Assembly: GCA_030149525.1 (NCBI GenBank)
Contig: JASBRJ010000368.1
Coordinates: 1-64,000, forward strand
Direction: 5' to 3'
Origin: a bacterium
GTDB taxonomy: Bacteria > Vulcanimicrobiota > Xenobia > Xenobiales > JADMJV01
DNA: 64,000 nt
The position numbers and the translations under genes are program-made. Positions 36,843 to 45,175 of this stretch are shown piece after piece. The notes below the pieces were generated by a model that saw only the letters and a list, made by a program, of their open reading frames with translations, had not been told where the DNA came from and ran no database searches. The stretch's first letter is position 1; every line of letters begins with the position of its first letter.

Positions 36843-36885
36843 CTAACTCTTGCGGCGTCACGCCCCGGAACGCCGCCAGAGTTAG
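36843..36885. terminator. Long inverted repeat between gatB and the XRE gene
   Basis: A 16-base arm (CTAACTCTTGCGGCGT) is repeated in inverted form (ACGCCGCCAGAGTTAG) with one mismatch and an 11-base loop. It sits between two minus-strand genes, with no U run, so it may be a terminator-like or structured RNA element. Confidence 0.5.
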
Positions 36886-36891
36886 AAGCCT

Positions 36892-36920
36892 CCTGGAAGC
36901 CCGACGGGTCGGGCTTCCGG
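36892..36920 (-). terminator. Hairpin at the end of the XRE gene
   Basis: CTGGAAGCCCGAC and GTCGGGCTTCCGG form a 12-13 base GC-rich stem just after the XRE stop codon. It lacks a clear T run on the minus strand, so termination there is probable rather than certain. Confidence 0.55.
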
Positions 36921-36924
36921 AGGG

Positions 36925-37269
36925 CTAGTTTCGCCGCTGACGCAGCATTTCAGAGAGTTCTTCCGTCATCGACAGAATGAATTGTCGCTCATCTGGTGGA
37001 TGAGTTGCCAGTAGTGCCGCTAGACGTTTCGCGCCGGCGTCGGAATTGTTCTCGTTAGCATCTTCCAAGAAAAAGCTAAAAATAGGTTGTTCGAGAACCT
37101 CCGAAAGCTTCTGCAAAACGGCAATCGACGGAGTCTTCAATCCCTTTTCCAAGGGCCCGATGTAGGATGCGTTGACACCGATTCTCTCGGCGAGACATTG
37201 TTGAGTCATGTCTTTACTTCTGCGTAACCTATGGATCCGTTTACCAATAGTGTTTTTGATTTCGGCCAA
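36925..37269 (-). CDS. XRE-family helix-turn-helix regulator (114 aa)
   Basis: A Cro/C1-type HTH domain occupies residues 5-65 (IGKRIHRLRRSKDMTQQCLA, then IGVNASYIGPLEKGLKTPSI). The remaining 45 residues are a helical tail (ERQFILSMTEELSEMLRQR) likely used for dimer formation. It resembles SinR-like stand-alone repressors. An inverted repeat directly upstream of its start could be its own operator. It stands alone, and its targets are unknown. Confidence 0.88.
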   Translation of the reverse strand: MAEIKNTIGKRIHRLRRSKDMTQQCLAERIGVNASYIGPLEKGLKTPSIAVLQKLSEVLEQPIFSFFLEDANENNSDAGAKRLAALLATHPPDERQFILSMTEELSEMLRQRRN

Positions 37270-37282
37270 GACAGTTACCCCC

Positions 37283-37299
37283 TTTACTTAAAGAGTAAA
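37283..37299. promoter_or_regulatory. Putative XRE operator
   Basis: The inverted repeat TTTACT-N5-AGTAAA lies 14 bases upstream of the XRE start codon, where a repressor would block transcription. The link to this regulator is inferred from position only. Confidence 0.45.
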
Positions 37300-37587
37300 T
37301 CGCTTACACGGAGAGAGCAATAGGACAACAGTTCATCGCCAATTTAAAGAAAACATACTAGAGTTTTTGATACTCTGGGTTATTGACCCCGGCCAAAAAA
37401 GTTCAAAAAAAACGAAGGAGAAGAGACGTTCCTCAGGCTTTCAAATCCGTCAAACCTCATAACGACGGGGTTATTTTGCTATTTCAATAAACACACATTC
37501 AGATTTACCAAGACTTAACGCGGTAGCCCTTCGGCTACTCAGTAAGTAGGCTCAGATCAACTGTGAGAGTGTCCTATGGGATAAGAA
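37300..37587. other. AT-rich intergenic region without a gene
   Basis: Between the XRE operator and the terminator of the amidohydrolase gene I see no coding frame. The stretch is AT-rich (for example AAAAAAGTTCAAAAAAAACG at about 37395-37414) and likely holds the XRE promoter. No RNA gene is recognised. Confidence 0.4.
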
Positions 37588-37588
37588 A

Positions 37589-37612
37589 AAGACGCTTGGC
37601 GAAGCGTCTTTA
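37589..37612 (-). terminator. Terminator of the N-formylglutamate amidohydrolase-like gene
   Basis: AAGACGCTT and AAGCGTCTT form a nine-base stem around a GGCG loop. Read on the minus strand, it is followed by a run of T, which fits rho-independent termination. Confidence 0.85.
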
Positions 37613-37651
37613 GGGGGAAAATGGTCTTGAATTGAGACCGGGATAGCCGAT

Positions 37652-38458
37652 TTAGTCGATGGACTCGGCGAAAGTTGCTAAAACTTTTAGCAAGCGACGA
37701 CGGATGGTCGCGATAAGCTCCCTGTCCGAATCTGGAACTTCATCGAAAGACTCTGTTTGCTGAAGATAAATCGCTTGATTTATGGAGAGGCGGATCCATG
37801 GGGTGTAACTTCTACCGTGACGCTCCAGTATGTATCCGCCGGTAAAAGGATCGTTCATCCGCACGAGATCAACGCCCTCTTCCCGGTCGTCCTCACCGAA
37901 CTCCTTCTCTATCGCTTCACGGAGAGAGGCCATCAGTTCGGCAGGGGCCGTGGTGTCGTCACCTTCCCCTTCCGAATCCCCAAAATTGGAGATGCAGAAC
38001 CAGGGTCTCAACTTTCCGGCATCCGGAGACTTGGGCGGAGCCACGGGCAACATGGAATGGCAATCCATGCCGAGTCTCACAGCCCCCCGGTTGGCCGTCC
38101 GCGCCAGCACATCATGAAAGGGACGGTGGTATCTATCTAAGAGACGATCGATCTCCTCAGCGGTGGGAAACCCGCCTTCTTCCCAAATAGTCTTACCAAA
38201 GTCCGTCTGAACTTTGCAGACACCGTCTTCATCATCGGGTGGGCGGAAAGCAGGGTCGCAATCGAGGTCGACGACGCAACGGGCGATTTCAGCTTCCAGT
38301 CGGCCTTGTACCATTTCTCCCATGGCGAAAAGCTCTCTGGTCCAGGGGTCCGATTCATAGAAGAGATCGGCCTGAGAGAGAGCAAATCTTGGTGCCAATT
38401 CTCGAGGAAGCATAGACCCTCCATGAGGAATCGACAGTAGAAGCGGTAGACGTGCCAT
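37652..38458 (-). CDS. N-formylglutamate amidohydrolase family protein (268 aa)
   Basis: The protein has the FGase fold signatures: LLLSIPHGGSMLPRELAPRF at the start, CVVDLDCDPAFRPPDDEDG near 62-80, GMDCHSM near 133 and DPFTGGYILERHG near 213. Characterised members (HutG) hydrolyse N-formyl-L-glutamate in histidine degradation. No other hut gene is nearby, so it may act on another N-acyl amino acid. The ATG at 38458 has GAAAGG upstream. It is a single-gene unit with its own terminator. Confidence 0.88.
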   Translation of the reverse strand: MARLPLLLSIPHGGSMLPRELAPRFALSQADLFYESDPWTRELFAMGEMVQGRLEAEIARCVVDLDCDPAFRPPDDEDGVCKVQTDFGKTIWEEGGFPTAEEIDRLLDRYHRPFHDVLARTANRGAVRLGMDCHSMLPVAPPKSPDAGKLRPWFCISNFGDSEGEGDDTTAPAELMASLREAIEKEFGEDDREEGVDLVRMNDPFTGGYILERHGRSYTPWIRLSINQAIYLQQTESFDEVPDSDRELIATIRRRLLKVLATFAESID

Positions 38459-38636
38459 TTTTCAACCTTTCGTTCACTACAGGTTTTTGAGTATGTGAGT
38501 CTAGCACTGAAGAGATTGAGAAGCAACCGCTCCCATCACTTTTTTCCCAAACCCGCAAAACCCTGAGCGCCACCATTATAGCGCAATGATTTTCTTTTTC
38601 CACTATGACAATATGCCTTGCCGAGAAGGGCACATT

Positions 38637-39326
38637 TTACTTTTCAGACAAAATTCTCGACCACTCCTCGACCCGAGGTCCGTAATACCAGCATCTGAGC
38701 CTCCCGAACTCACCATGCGGGTCCAGGTCGGGCACAGCCACTCCCACGCAGGAGCCGAGGTACTGAAAAGATTCGATATCTAACTCTTCAAGACGACAGT
38801 CAAGAACGAAGATCTCCTGGCAAACCTTCCGAAACTCTAGCAGCGTGGGGATATTCGTGTCATCGTAAAGAAAGTCGGCCAGAATAAGCGTATCACAGGG
38901 CTCTGGGTGCCAAAAGTCGGTCAGGCGGACATTCACATCATTGGCCAGGGAGTTCAACCGGCTGGCCCGAGTGCTCAGGGGGTCGATGTCGGCGGCCACG
39001 ACCTGAGCGCCGGCCCGAGCGCAAGTCACCGCCACCAGACCGGACCCGCAACCGAGGTCGACGCAAGTCCTCCCCCTCACAAGTTCGGGATTGCCTGCAA
39101 GAAATCGACAGACGAGATTCCCCGACGGCCAGAGAAGACTCCAGAACGGTGGAGAATCCATAACCTGAGAGAAACTCTCCCTGGGTACAGGCGTCGAGGC
39201 GGAGGCCTCCTCCAGAAGAAAACCCGCGATCTCAGTTCCGGGAACCGGTTGCCAGCGCAGAACAATATTCGGTACCAGGGCCTGCAGATGTTGCTGCAAC
39301 TCCCTTTCTTTTGCTTCCAACGACAT
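38637..39326 (-). CDS. Class I SAM-dependent methyltransferase, ETFB-lysine-methyltransferase-like (229 aa)
   Basis: The SAM site is CVDLGCGSGLVAVTCARAGA, then ADIDP and ASRLNSLAND. The preceding SPPFWSLLWPSG resembles the family of the electron-transfer flavoprotein beta lysine methyltransferase and related Prmt-like enzymes. The substrate cannot be read. I use ATG 39326, because the upstream part of the longer frame (to 39383) consists of the terminator of the rpmE gene. Confidence 0.8.
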   Translation of the reverse strand: MSLEAKERELQQHLQALVPNIVLRWQPVPGTEIAGFLLEEASASTPVPRESFSQVMDSPPFWSLLWPSGNLVCRFLAGNPELVRGRTCVDLGCGSGLVAVTCARAGAQVVAADIDPLSTRASRLNSLANDVNVRLTDFWHPEPCDTLILADFLYDDTNIPTLLEFRKVCQEIFVLDCRLEELDIESFQYLGSCVGVAVPDLDPHGEFGRLRCWYYGPRVEEWSRILSEK

Positions 39327-39341
39327 AGTGGGTAACAGCGC

Positions 39342-39375
39342 AAAAGCCACCGACCTCGAGAGGTGGGTGGCTTTT
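39342..39375 (-). terminator. Terminator of the L31 gene
   Basis: AAAAGCCACC pairs with GGTGGCTTTT around a 14-base loop that can itself pair (ACCTCGAGAGGT). It lies just after rpmE on the minus strand and ahead of the methyltransferase start. Confidence 0.85.
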
Positions 39376-39395
39376 GGCTTCAACTTGAAGATAAA

Positions 39396-39653
39396 CTATT
39401 GGTTGATTTCTTTTTTGCCGTAACGCTTCATGAAGCGTTGGACTCGACCTTCGGCAGCAACGGCACGCTGCTTACCGGTGTAGAAGGGGTGAGAGTCGCT
39501 TGAAATCTCAACCTTGAAGACGGGGTACTCGTTACCGTCTTCCCACTTCATGGTTTCCTTCGGCTTATGAGTAGACTCAGTCAGAAACGCGTATTCGGTC
39601 GAAATGTCTTTGAAGATGACCGTGTGCATCTCCGGATGGATGCCCTTTTTCAT
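39396..39653 (-). CDS. rpmE2: Large ribosomal subunit protein bL31, type B (85 aa)
   Basis: The product begins [20 protein letters not shown] and contains [12 protein letters not shown], as in bL31. It has no Cys, so it is the zinc-independent type B form that usually serves under zinc limitation. ATG 39653 has GAGG about ten bases upstream and is preferred over the open frame up to 39695. It is followed by its own terminator. No Zur box was recognised. Confidence 0.95.
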   Translation of the reverse strand: MKKGIHPEMHTVIFKDISTEYAFLTESTHKPKETMKWEDGNEYPVFKVEISSDSHPFYTGKQRAVAAEGRVQRFMKRYGKKEINQ

Positions 39654-39741
39654 CAGAATGCTCCTCGGGTAAATTACAGTTCGCGCATTATACAAGCCAA
39701 AGTGGAAAAGGACAAGGGGGAAACGCTAATTTCTCCGAGAT

Positions 39742-40374
39742 TCAATGTCTTCGCCCGCACCGACGGCAAAACTCATCCCCCTGACTCTTGCTTCCACCAC
39801 AGTGAGAGCAGGTCTTCTCCGGCTCGAAAGCCGTCCCACAACTGTGACAGAAAGCGTCCGTTTCTTGCCCCCCGGCAGAGCAACGACTGCAAATAAGCGT
39901 CGATCGCCGGTCAAATATAGTGATCAGTGCGGCCAAAACAAGACAGGCCCCCATCATATACCACGCTCTGGTTGGTTCAAGCGTTTTCCAGGCGTGAGCG
40001 TCGTAGATTTCAAGAGGTTCCATGCCCATTTTGGCGAGGCCCGAATTCATGCCGGCCAATTTGAGCTGCAAAGGGCCGATGGTTTTCATTCCCCAGGTTT
40101 TTATACTGGTAAGTGCCGTGTACCAGAAGTAACCGGCCGGGATTAAGGCTACACGGACAACCCATCGAAACATCTCACCACCCAGAGCACGGAAAGTGAG
40201 CGAGAAACTTAAGAGCAGTCCGGCGAGCCCGGCTCGATTGAGGGCCAGGGCGGGAATTTCAACTCCGAAAAGAGGCAACTGAGCCCACGGTAGACAGACG
40301 GCGATGGTCAGGGCGCCCGCGAGGAAAAAATGCAGCAAACTCAAGATTCTTCGGCGCCCGAAGTCTCTCTTCAA
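39742..40374 (-). CDS. Membrane protein with C-terminal zinc ribbons (210 aa)
   Basis: Four or so transmembrane helices lie within residues 10-155 (SLLHFFLAGALTIAVCLPWA, GLAGLLLSFSLTF, VVRVALIPAGYFWYTALTSI, MMGACLVLAALITIFD). The last 60 residues hold paired CxxC motifs (ICSRCSAGGQETDAFCHSCG, CSHCGGSKSQGDEFCRRCG), a double zinc ribbon facing the cytoplasm if the topology is even. The function is unknown. It overlaps the gene upstream (40371) by four bases. Confidence 0.75.
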   Translation of the reverse strand: MKRDFGRRRILSLLHFFLAGALTIAVCLPWAQLPLFGVEIPALALNRAGLAGLLLSFSLTFRALGGEMFRWVVRVALIPAGYFWYTALTSIKTWGMKTIGPLQLKLAGMNSGLAKMGMEPLEIYDAHAWKTLEPTRAWYMMGACLVLAALITIFDRRSTLICSRCSAGGQETDAFCHSCGTAFEPEKTCSHCGGSKSQGDEFCRRCGRRH

Positions 40375-40715
40375 ATCTGGTCGCTTTCTACAAACGTCTC
40401 ATCATAGGTGTACTCGAACTCATCGTCGTCTTCCTCATCGTCATCGTACTCCACGTACTCCTCGATAATCTCCTCGACTTCTTCAAACATGAGAGACTCG
40501 GGTAACCATTCGGGGTCCGGCCCGCCGAAGAACCAGTCCACCAGTTCCTGCGACTGAAATCTCAAGTCTTCCGTGTTGTGAGCCAGAACCTGCTGGGGCG
40601 TCTGAAGCGCCACCGACATAATGGCGGATGGACGGATACCCATATCCTGTCTCACCAGACACATGAAGATGGCGTCGGACTGTACTAACTTCAAAAAATC
40701 GTCAAACCTTGACAC
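40371..40715 (-). CDS. Hypothetical protein with very acidic tail (114 aa)
   Basis: The body (FDDFLKLVQSDAIFMCLVRQ, then LVDWFFGGPDPEWLPESLMF) is unrecognised. The C-terminus is strongly acidic (EEVEEIIEEYVEYDDDEEDD). The frame is open to 40772, which would run into the convergent-in-space start of the histidine kinase gene; GTG 40715 is a guess that leaves about 55 bases for divergent promoters. Its stop overlaps the zinc-ribbon gene start, so they form a pair. Confidence 0.5.
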   Translation of the reverse strand: MSRFDDFLKLVQSDAIFMCLVRQDMGIRPSAIMSVALQTPQQVLAHNTEDLRFQSQELVDWFFGGPDPEWLPESLMFEEVEEIIEEYVEYDDDEEDDDEFEYTYDETFVESDQI

Positions 40716-40770
40716 AGGGAATCCATTCGAAAAACGGGAGACCCTTGCCTGCCTGTCGAAACCGCCGCCC

Positions 40771-42687
40771 ATGCCCGATAAGGTCCTGATCTCAGAATCA
40801 GATGCAACCCTGCGCGACTTCCTGGAGTCGATCCTGACCAGCGAGGGAAAGACCGTCGAGTCCGTCGATTTCCAGGATTTTCGTCACCGCCTGGTAGAAT
40901 CAAGTGAGTGTTACGCCGCCGTTTTATGGAGCTCGGCCCACCAGTTGCCGGAGCAATTGTCCTCGCTTCGAGGTCGACGCCCGGAAAGCGAAAAGTGGAT
41001 CCTTTTTCGATTGCCGGGAGAAACCGTCTCGGATTCTCACGCAAAGCTTTTCGACTCAGTGTTGATCCAACCGTTCCGGGCGGCCGATCTGAAGGCCGCG
41101 CTGAAGGGCGAACAACTCCCACCGGAAGACGACACTCTGGCTTTCATGAGAGCGCGAGAGAAAGAGTTCGCTCAGTTCCGTAAGAAGGAGTCACAACTGA
41201 GGGAAGCTCAGCGACACCAACAGGAATTGGAACGAATGAAGAACACCTTCCTGTCACTCGTTTCCCACGAACTTCGCACCCCCCTCACTATCATTTCCGG
41301 CAATCTTCATGTTCTCAAAAAGCTCGCTCGGAAGTGGGACAATGAAATTGCCACCGAGTGCGTGGGTGCCGCCTTCGACGGCACCACTCGCTTGAGCAAG
41401 TTGGTCGACGAACTGCTGCGATTCACCGTCTCTGTTCCTCAAAGTCGAGACCGTTGGGACATGGTCTTGACCTTGAGAAGAGTGGTGGGTGAACTCCAAC
41501 CTCTGGCCGACGGGCGGGGTCTCCATGTCGCGCTTGATGTGAAAGGCCCGCTGGAGATTGAGGGCGACCCATCCGGCCTGCCCGACGCCTTGCTCCAACT
41601 CATCGAGAACGCTCTTATCTTCAACAATCCCGGTGGCAAGGTTGAAATCACCGCATCGCTCAAAAACGGTGGCAAATTCGTCAGCGTCGCTATCACCGAC
41701 GACGGCCCCGGTATTGAGAATCGAGAGCTTGACAAAATCTTTCGACCTTTTTATCAGGTGGCCGATGTGAATACTCGAACAGTGGAAGGTCTGGGCATCG
41801 GCCTGTCGCTGGCTCGGCGGACCATTGAGAGCCACGGAGGAACGTTGAAGCTGCAGAGCGTGGTGGGGCTGGGAACAAAAGCGATTGTCACCCTCCCGGT
41901 CAGATCGCAACTCACCATCCCTCTGGCCACTACTCGAGAGGTGCCTCAGCCTCCAGGAGAAGCCGACTCGAAAGAATTGAAAGCCTACGCGCAAGAACTC
42001 TACGAATATCTGGAAGCCGAACGGGTCAGCCGCCGGCACGCCGAAGAGCAGAAGCGAGTTCTCGAGCAAACCTTTGTAGAAACTCTAGTCTCGCTCATTC
42101 GCATGGTCGACCCCAGGGTCAGTGGAGGTACCTTCCAAGGCGAGCGCGTCCTTAACTACGCTCGCGCCGTGGCTCGACATCTGGACCCGACCCTTCTCAG
42201 TCGACCCGAATTCTTGTACGGACTGCTCCTTTACGATATCGGCAAGATCGGAGTGGCGGAGTCCGTCCTCTCCAAAAGCGGCATGCTCACCGACCAAGAG
42301 AGACTCTCGGCTCAGGCTCACGCTGAGATCGGGGCGGAACTTCTCACTTCCGTTGGAGTTTTGCGACCGGCTATCGATGCGGTGAGATCTCACCACGAAA
42401 AATGGGACGGCACGGGTTATCCCGACGGCCTGAAGGGCAAAGAGATCCCTCTGCTCGCGAGAATCATCGCCGTGGTCGACTCCTTCGACGCCATGACTGT
42501 AGATCGGCCTTACCGGCAAGCCATGTCTTTAGAGAGAGCTCGTTCTTGTATCATCGAGGACGCCGGAGTGTCCTACGACCCCGAAGTGGTGGAGGCGTTT
42601 TGCCGGGCCTGGAACGAAATCGAGTCGCTGGTCCGAAAAGCCGAATCCTCGGAATCTCCCCCTATTTTGATTCAAGCAGAGTCGTAG
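40771..42687 (+). CDS. Hybrid protein: degenerate receiver, histidine kinase and HD-GYP-like domain (638 aa)
   Basis: Residues 1-115 look like a response-regulator receiver (VLISESDATLRDFLESILTS) but the phosphoacceptor segment reads AAVLWSSAHQLPE with no Asp. A coiled coil leads to the HisKA domain with H166 in SLVSHELRTPLTI, then HATPase with LIENALIFNN, DDGPGIE and GLGIGLSLARR. Residues about 430-630 form an HD-GYP domain with HHEKWDGTGYPDG and ARIIAVVDSFDAM. The usual HDIGK reads YDIGK (Tyr488), so a metal ligand is lost. HD-GYP domains normally degrade cyclic-di-GMP; here activity is doubtful and a binding role is possible. Start is ATG 40771; no strong ribosome site. Confidence 0.85.
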   Translation: MPDKVLISESDATLRDFLESILTSEGKTVESVDFQDFRHRLVESSECYAAVLWSSAHQLPEQLSSLRGRRPESEKWILFRLPGETVSDSHAKLFDSVLIQPFRAADLKAALKGEQLPPEDDTLAFMRAREKEFAQFRKKESQLREAQRHQQELERMKNTFLSLVSHELRTPLTIISGNLHVLKKLARKWDNEIATECVGAAFDGTTRLSKLVDELLRFTVSVPQSRDRWDMVLTLRRVVGELQPLADGRGLHVALDVKGPLEIEGDPSGLPDALLQLIENALIFNNPGGKVEITASLKNGGKFVSVAITDDGPGIENRELDKIFRPFYQVADVNTRTVEGLGIGLSLARRTIESHGGTLKLQSVVGLGTKAIVTLPVRSQLTIPLATTREVPQPPGEADSKELKAYAQELYEYLEAERVSRRHAEEQKRVLEQTFVETLVSLIRMVDPRVSGGTFQGERVLNYARAVARHLDPTLLSRPEFLYGLLLYDIGKIGVAESVLSKSGMLTDQERLSAQAHAEIGAELLTSVGVLRPAIDAVRSHHEKWDGTGYPDGLKGKEIPLLARIIAVVDSFDAMTVDRPYRQAMSLERARSCIIEDAGVSYDPEVVEAFCRAWNEIESLVRKAESSESPPILIQAES

Positions 42688-43843
42688 TCAGGGCACGGAG
42701 CCGAGACAAGACCCCTTGCAACTCGGAATCCGGCGGGAGAAGAATCTTCTCGGCCTGAAAGTCTTCCAAAGCGCTCCTCAACGCCTGGCTCACGGGAGCG
42801 TTGGCTTGTTGATCGTCTATGGCCTGTACGATAGCCAGTAGGGCACGGCGGGCCAACCTGTTGACCCCATCGGGCCCATCATCCATTCCCGACCACAGTT
42901 GCCTTGCCGATTCTTGCACTCGCCCCAGAAGCAAAGCGCTTTCCAGGTCGTCAGTCATAGTGAGAACGCTTGCCTCCGGAACTTCTTCCTCCCCACCATC
43001 ACCCACGTCGATAGTCTCGGCCAGGTGCCGACCTCTCGCGCCGGACAGACGGCGTACAAGCGTAGCAGGCGTTTGTAGCTCTTCAAAAACATCGAGTACC
43101 CTGATCGGTCTTTTGTCTTCAAAGAGGGCTAAACAAACGAGAGGCTTGGTCGCATCCGCTAACTCGGAAAAACTCTTGGAAACTCTCTCCCTAACCACCG
43201 GATCGGAAAAATCATAGGAGGCTAGAGGATACGGAGAAGGCCTGACACGCCCGTAACGCTCCATCCAATGCCGGCCCAGTTCTCGAAGAAAAAGATGGGT
43301 GAGTTCGACTTGCTGCGGCTGCTCCGAATCCCTGATCAGAAGAATCCCCACGTTGGCCACCGCCTTGGAAGGCTCCTGAGAGGAAGCGATCCTCTCGGTG
43401 CGGTCGATCTGTCCCGACTGCTCACGGCTCATCCCGATTCCTCTCTCGATCACAAGACGCGGCGGGTCCTCTTCAGAGAATTGTTTGACCACCTGCGACG
43501 GCCAACCACTGGCAGCCTGTGAGCACACAGCGATCACGGCGAGACTGCTCCGGCTCAGACCCAATTTGGTAAGAACTTGACGGTGGTTTTTTTTCGTAGG
43601 GTCCAGCCGGAGAATCGGAAGCCCGCCCGGCTCCACACCCAACGCAGCCCGGGCAGCCTTCAGTTTATCGACCACCGAATCCGTGGCCTTACTATAAGCC
43701 GCCTGCTCCAACGCCGGTAGCACCACCAGAACCCTTTGCTGCTGACTCCAGGCCGAGGTAAGAAAGAGAGCAAAGAAAAAAGCGGTAAACCAAAGTCGAC
43801 CGCTTTCCCGAGAGAACAAGGCTTCTAGTTGGTGGAGAGACAC
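42662..43843 (-). CDS. Secreted hypothetical protein (393 aa)
   Basis: A signal peptide (LWFTAFFFALFLTSAWSQQQ) precedes a mature region starting RVLVVLPALEQAAYSKATDS. No family is recognised. The start could be GTG 43843 (overlapping the end of carD paralog 2) or TTG 43819. It overlaps the end of the convergent histidine kinase gene by 26 bases. It probably shares transcription with carD paralog 2. Confidence 0.65.
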   Translation of the reverse strand: MSLHQLEALFSRESGRLWFTAFFFALFLTSAWSQQQRVLVVLPALEQAAYSKATDSVVDKLKAARAALGVEPGGLPILRLDPTKKNHRQVLTKLGLSRSSLAVIAVCSQAASGWPSQVVKQFSEEDPPRLVIERGIGMSREQSGQIDRTERIASSQEPSKAVANVGILLIRDSEQPQQVELTHLFLRELGRHWMERYGRVRPSPYPLASYDFSDPVVRERVSKSFSELADATKPLVCLALFEDKRPIRVLDVFEELQTPATLVRRLSGARGRHLAETIDVGDGGEEEVPEASVLTMTDDLESALLLGRVQESARQLWSGMDDGPDGVNRLARRALLAIVQAIDDQQANAPVSQALRSALEDFQAEKILLPPDSELQGVLSRLRALTTTLLESK

Positions 43844-44313
43844 GCTCGGGCGATGGACTCGTCCAGGGTTTCAGACTTGCGACCGGTGACCATGACCAAC
43901 TCCTCAATGAGCACTTGGCGAGCTCGCTCGAGCATTTCAGCTTCTTTGAAACTCAATTTCTTCTTGAGAGACATGACATGAAGGTCTTTGATGACTTCGC
44001 TGAGCTGGAAAACGTCGTTGGACTTGATCTTGTCCAAATTGATTCTCTGGCGCTGATTGGCCCGGCTTGGGAACCGACCTTCGTGCTGTTTCATGTGCTC
44101 GAAGATGGCGTCGACCTGCTCCTCCTCGATGAGGGGGCGGAACAGTTCCGTTTCTTTATCCACGTTCACCATCATTTTCAGGTCTTCGCGGGGGAAGAAG
44201 ATCTGGGCAAGGGAGATGGTCTCGCCGAGCACGGTCTTTTCCTCAATTTTCTGGACAGTACCCAGGCCGTAAAGCGGATGACATACTGGGGAATCTACAT
44301 CAAATTTACTCAA
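43825..44313 (-). CDS. CarD/CdnL-family transcription regulator, paralog 2 (162 aa)
   Basis: Residues 1-60 carry the RNAP-interacting domain with VCHPLYGLGTVQKIEEKTVL. Residues 85-155 form the helical domain (INLDKIKSNDVFQLSEVIKD, then LSFKEAEMLERARQVLIEEL). It aligns with paralogs 1 and 3. There is no Trp in the protein; the segment equivalent to the mycobacterial wedge reads RANQRQR. The start is TTG at 44313 with a weak ribosome site. It is divergent from the riboflavin operon, with about 208 bases between. Confidence 0.86.
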   Translation of the reverse strand: MSKFDVDSPVCHPLYGLGTVQKIEEKTVLGETISLAQIFFPREDLKMMVNVDKETELFRPLIEEEQVDAIFEHMKQHEGRFPSRANQRQRINLDKIKSNDVFQLSEVIKDLHVMSLKKKLSFKEAEMLERARQVLIEELVMVTGRKSETLDESIARACLSTN

Positions 44314-44521
44314 ACTACTTCGTCTTCTTTCTAGTCTTCACTGAGTCATAAACTCAAATTTTCCTTATAAACAAACCCGGACTCATAAAAAAAGTTCTGC
44401 AGAAAAAAGCAGGACCGAGTTGTGGAAAATCGTGAGGCTCTCGTTGGCAGCCCATGTTAGACATAAGCTGCATAATTCCTCGCAGAGAAGGTGATCCGAT
44501 CCACTCGTAAAAGCCGCTCGC

Positions 44522-45175
44522 GTGTTTACTGGACTGGTAGAAGAAATCGGTCGCTTGACCCAACTGAGCCCCACCCAAGGCGGTGGAGGTCGACTCAAGG
44601 TGGAAGCTTGTAAGGTGCTTGAGGGCATCAAATTAGGGGACTCCATTGCCGTTAACGGTACCTGTCTCACGGCCGTTGAGTGGGATAAGTCGGGGGGGTG
44701 GGTCATGTTCGATGCTGTGGCCGAGACACTCTCCAAGACAACTCTCACAAGCCTTCAACCGGGACAAGCCCTGAACCTGGAGCGCGCCCTGGCGGTAGGC
44801 GATAGGGTGGGCGGTCACTACGTCACAGGCCATGTGGATGGACAAGGTCATCTTCTGGGCACCGAGCGACAGGGCAATGGAGTGGTCTATCGATTCAGAG
44901 CCGACCCCCGACTGATGCCTCTTATCGCCCCGAAAGGTTCCATTGCCGTGGACGGGATTTCCCTCACCGTCGTAGATGTTCCAGACGACGGCTTTTCGGT
45001 CTGGATAGTGCCTCACACTGCCTCAGCCACCAATCTTGGGATGCTCAGGCCGGGTGACGCCGTTAATCTCGAAACGGATATTCTTGCCAAGTACGTGGCT
45101 CGCATGGTTTGCGGCTCGCCTCAGGGGGGGACGGTAAGCATGAACAAATTAAAGGAAGCAGGCTTTCTCCATTGA
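44522..45175 (+). CDS. ribE: Riboflavin synthase alpha chain (217 aa)
   Basis: This enzyme dismutates two 6,7-dimethyl-8-ribityllumazines to riboflavin. It begins MFTGLVEEIGRLTQ and has the internal two-fold repeat, with GDSIAVNGTCLTA in the first half and GSIAVDGISLTVVDV in the second, and GGHYVTGHVDG. GTG 44522 is used as start. It overlaps ribBA (TTGA at 45172-45175). I saw no FMN riboswitch signature in the 208 bases upstream. ribD is not present here. Confidence 0.96.
   Translation: MFTGLVEEIGRLTQLSPTQGGGGRLKVEACKVLEGIKLGDSIAVNGTCLTAVEWDKSGGWVMFDAVAETLSKTTLTSLQPGQALNLERALAVGDRVGGHYVTGHVDGQGHLLGTERQGNGVVYRFRADPRLMPLIAPKGSIAVDGISLTVVDVPDDGFSVWIVPHTASATNLGMLRPGDAVNLETDILAKYVARMVCGSPQGGTVSMNKLKEAGFLH

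Noticed and set aside
44340-44521. FMN riboswitch before ribE
   Set aside because: I found none of the conserved RFN sequence blocks.
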